A stretch of 64,000 nt of DNA from Mesobacillus maritimus (GTDB lineage Bacteria; Bacillota; Bacilli; Bacillales; Cytobacillaceae): contig NZ_JAMBNR010000004.1 in the NCBI RefSeq assembly GCF_023715205.1, forward strand, positions 1 to 64,000, written 5' to 3'. The position numbers and the translations under genes are program-made. The notes beneath the pieces were generated by a model. It was given only the letters and a program-made list of their open reading frames with translations. It was not told the origin of the DNA and ran no database searches. Position 1 is the stretch's first letter. Each line of letters starts with the position of its first letter. This document shows, in pieces, positions 62,667-64,000 of this stretch.

Positions 62667-63509
62667 ATGAAGATAGCAGTTATTGGTGATTTACATTATC
62701 CAAGTTCAAAAGGTTTAGATGAAAATGCTGTAGGAAGTCGAGATCAATTTTTTTCAACCTATATGGATTACTTTCTCAACATGGAAGCAGCTTATCATAT
62801 CTCTGTTGGCGATTTAACCAATTTTGGCACAAAAGATGAATTAAATGAAATTTATGGCTATATACACCCATATCAAAGGTCATTTATCCATACTTTAGGG
62901 AATCACGATTTATATAGCCAAACCCGGGAAGAGGTGCTAAACCAAGTGGGGATGAAAGGTAATCATTCCATTGAAAGTGATGAAGTTCATTTAGTTTTCT
63001 TAGAAACCGCTCGTGAGCAGGATTTTGATCGTTGGGATGGTTGGATAAGCGAAGAACAGCAAATCTGGTTGGCATCCGAAATCGAAAAATCAGGGGATAA
63101 ATTAATGGTCGTCTTTGCCCATCATCCGGTTTATGATACTACATTGCGTTCAAACATGCGTATGCTTTCAATCGAGCCAAGCATCGATATATGGTCTATA
63201 TTAAGTAAGAAAAAAGGGAAAGGGATATATGTAAATGGTCACAATCATATGGATTCAATTGTTCATAAGGAGAACTGGACGTTTATGCAAATTGCTTCTG
63301 TGCTAGATGATCAAAGTGTAAGAATGCTAGAAATCAAGGATGACAATTGTCAGATTACAACCGTTTATGTAGGAACGGAACAGTCAAGGCAACAGGCTTC
63401 AATTATTGGCCATGCGATTGATCACTTTCAACCTTTTCCGGAGGGGGTAGGAACCACGCTTGAACGGAACGTTATCATTCCATTAAAGGTTGTACAGACT
63501 GTTGAATAA
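62667..63509 (+). CDS. metallophosphoesterase, possibly glycerophosphodiesterase
   Basis: 280 residues, calcineurin-like fold. All metal motifs are present: GDLHYP, GDLTNFG, GNHDLYS, FAHHPVYD and VNGHNHMD. No signal peptide, so it acts in the cytoplasm. The family includes cyclic nucleotide phosphodiesterases and GpdQ-type glycerophosphodiesterases. As last gene behind a GlpP-type switch and importer, cleavage of imported glycerophosphodiesters is a reasonable guess but untested. The start is ATG 62667 after GAGGAGTG; a 172-base gap without features separates it from ugpE. Confidence 0.78.
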   Translation: MKIAVIGDLHYPSSKGLDENAVGSRDQFFSTYMDYFLNMEAAYHISVGDLTNFGTKDELNEIYGYIHPYQRSFIHTLGNHDLYSQTREEVLNQVGMKGNHSIESDEVHLVFLETAREQDFDRWDGWISEEQQIWLASEIEKSGDKLMVVFAHHPVYDTTLRSNMRMLSIEPSIDIWSILSKKKGKGIYVNGHNHMDSIVHKENWTFMQIASVLDDQSVRMLEIKDDNCQITTVYVGTEQSRQQASIIGHAIDHFQPFPEGVGTTLERNVIIPLKVVQTVE

Positions 63510-63532
63510 TCCTCATCTTTGTACTAAGCCAC

Positions 63533-63562
63533 AAGACTCGCCAAATTGGTGAGTTTTTTCTT
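63533..63562 (+). terminator. terminator of the ugp-like operon
   Basis: AAGACTCGCC pairs with GGTGAGTTTT (G-T pairs), AAATT loop, T-run. Confidence 0.88.
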
Positions 63563-63563
63563 T

Positions 63564-63746
63564 AAGGCTCTTTTCTAAACTTTGTAGCTTTTGAACAAAA
63601 AGTACGGCTGTATCAGCTAGGTTTTAAATAAAATAGCTTCACTTAGGAGAAAAGAGCTTGAAAACTATATTCAAACATAAGAACTGGCTACAATTGCGTT
63701 AAAATCGGCTGTAGGATTTAACAACAAACTTTACGAAACCAGCCTT
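63564..63746 (+). repeat. MITE-like dispersed repeat, copy B (fullest copy)
   Basis: Starts AAGGCTCTTTTCTAAAC and ends TTTACGAAACCAGCCTT, an imperfect inverted end. CTTT lies on both outer sides, a possible target duplication. An inner AGAAAAGAGCTT (ending 63659) is also an inverted copy of the left end. The right half shares ATTGCGTTAAAATCGGCTG with copies A and D. It begins right after the operon terminator. Confidence 0.75.
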
Positions 63747-63896
63747 CTTTAAAAAGATTTTTCCTAACTTCTCCAATCAGGATCTTTTTATTATCGAATT
63801 CTAATCTTCTATTCATGTTACTCTCATTCATTTTTCATAAAGCATCAGTAAATTAAGTATTAACAAAACAAAATGAATTTTCGGAGGATCATAGAT

Positions 63897-64000
63897 ATGA
63901 AGATTGTGATTGTACCATCTGGTTTTAAAGAATGTTTAGGTGCCGAAGAAGTAGCACAAGCGATAGAGCGAGGTGTAAAACGATTTGACCCATCGATATG
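63897..64000 (+). CDS. glxK: glycerate kinase, N-terminal part (cut by window end)
   Basis: 34 residues are visible: MKIVIVPSGFKECLGAEE, then AQAIERGVKRFDPS. This matches the N-terminus of the type 1/GarK glycerate kinase family (usually MKIVIAPDSFKGSLSA). ATG 63897 follows TCGGAGGATC. It phosphorylates glycerate to a phosphoglycerate. The usual family length is about 380 residues, so most of the gene lies beyond the window. Confidence 0.82.
   Translation, partial: MKIVIVPSGFKECLGAEEVAQAIERGVKRFDPSI

Overview
The window reads as the chromosome of a low-GC Gram-positive bacterium of the family Bacillaceae. Gene order is the main reason: the end of an rRNA operon, then yebE-yebG, a complete purEKBCSQLFMNHD operon, yerA-yerB-yerC-pcrB-pcrA-ligA-camS, gatCAB and dgkB follow each other much as in Bacillus subtilis. 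Start codons (ATG, GTG, TTG behind strong GGAGG-type ribosome binding sites), a PurR box, guanine and TPP riboswitches and a Fur/PerR-type promoter agree with this. I cannot name the genus. All but one of the supported genes are on the + strand.

Layout. 1-550: 3' end of 23S rRNA, 5S rRNA and terminator. 1136-1886: two small conserved genes. 1962-15616: the purine operon, with PurR boxes, promoter, guanine riboswitch and attenuator in front and a strong terminator behind; it encodes all steps from PRPP to IMP plus PurB. 16173-16466: one minus-strand membrane protein gene. 16654-26472: yerA, yerB, yerC, pcrB, pcrA, ligA, camS. 27162-35980: a NERD protein, delta-1-pyrroline-5-carboxylate dehydrogenase, pyruvate carboxylase and isocitrate lyase, a run of central carbon metabolism genes each with its own promoter and terminator. 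36285-43916: yueI, the tRNA amidotransferase gatCAB, an iron-type P1B-ATPase with Fur/PerR sites, and dgkB. 44296-46373: nicotinamidase and nicotinate phosphoribosyltransferase (NAD salvage). 47063-51862: recQ, an rRNA uracil methyltransferase and a tRNA dihydrouridine synthase. 52244-56193: TPP riboswitch and the ykoFEDC ECF transporter for thiamine precursor. 56554-63509: glpP, a GlpP-type leader terminator, and an operon with a UgpBCAE-like transporter, a HAD phosphatase and a metallophosphoesterase, probably for uptake and breakdown of glycerol phosphates or their diesters. The window ends inside a glycerate kinase gene.

The genes are mostly ordinary; the unusual material lies between them. 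Several post-terminator gaps, and one gap inside the pur operon, hold arrays of short degenerate motifs at strict spacings of 21 bp (26.5, 46.4 and 14.1 kb) or 52 bp (33.9 kb, weakly 44.0 kb), close to whole turns of the DNA helix. The arrays at 26.5 and 46.4 kb share a 12-bp core (GTGAAAATAGAA type) but have different spacer sequences. By hand count both have 23 units in the order 5+5+5+8, with a 19-bp step closing each five-unit block, giving the same 103-bp super-period. Separately, a MITE-like dispersed repeat occurs four times (2.27, 16.0, 36.8 and 63.6 kb), each time directly downstream of a rho-independent terminator. I know of no described function for either. All positions and counts were made by eye from the sequence; no database search was run.
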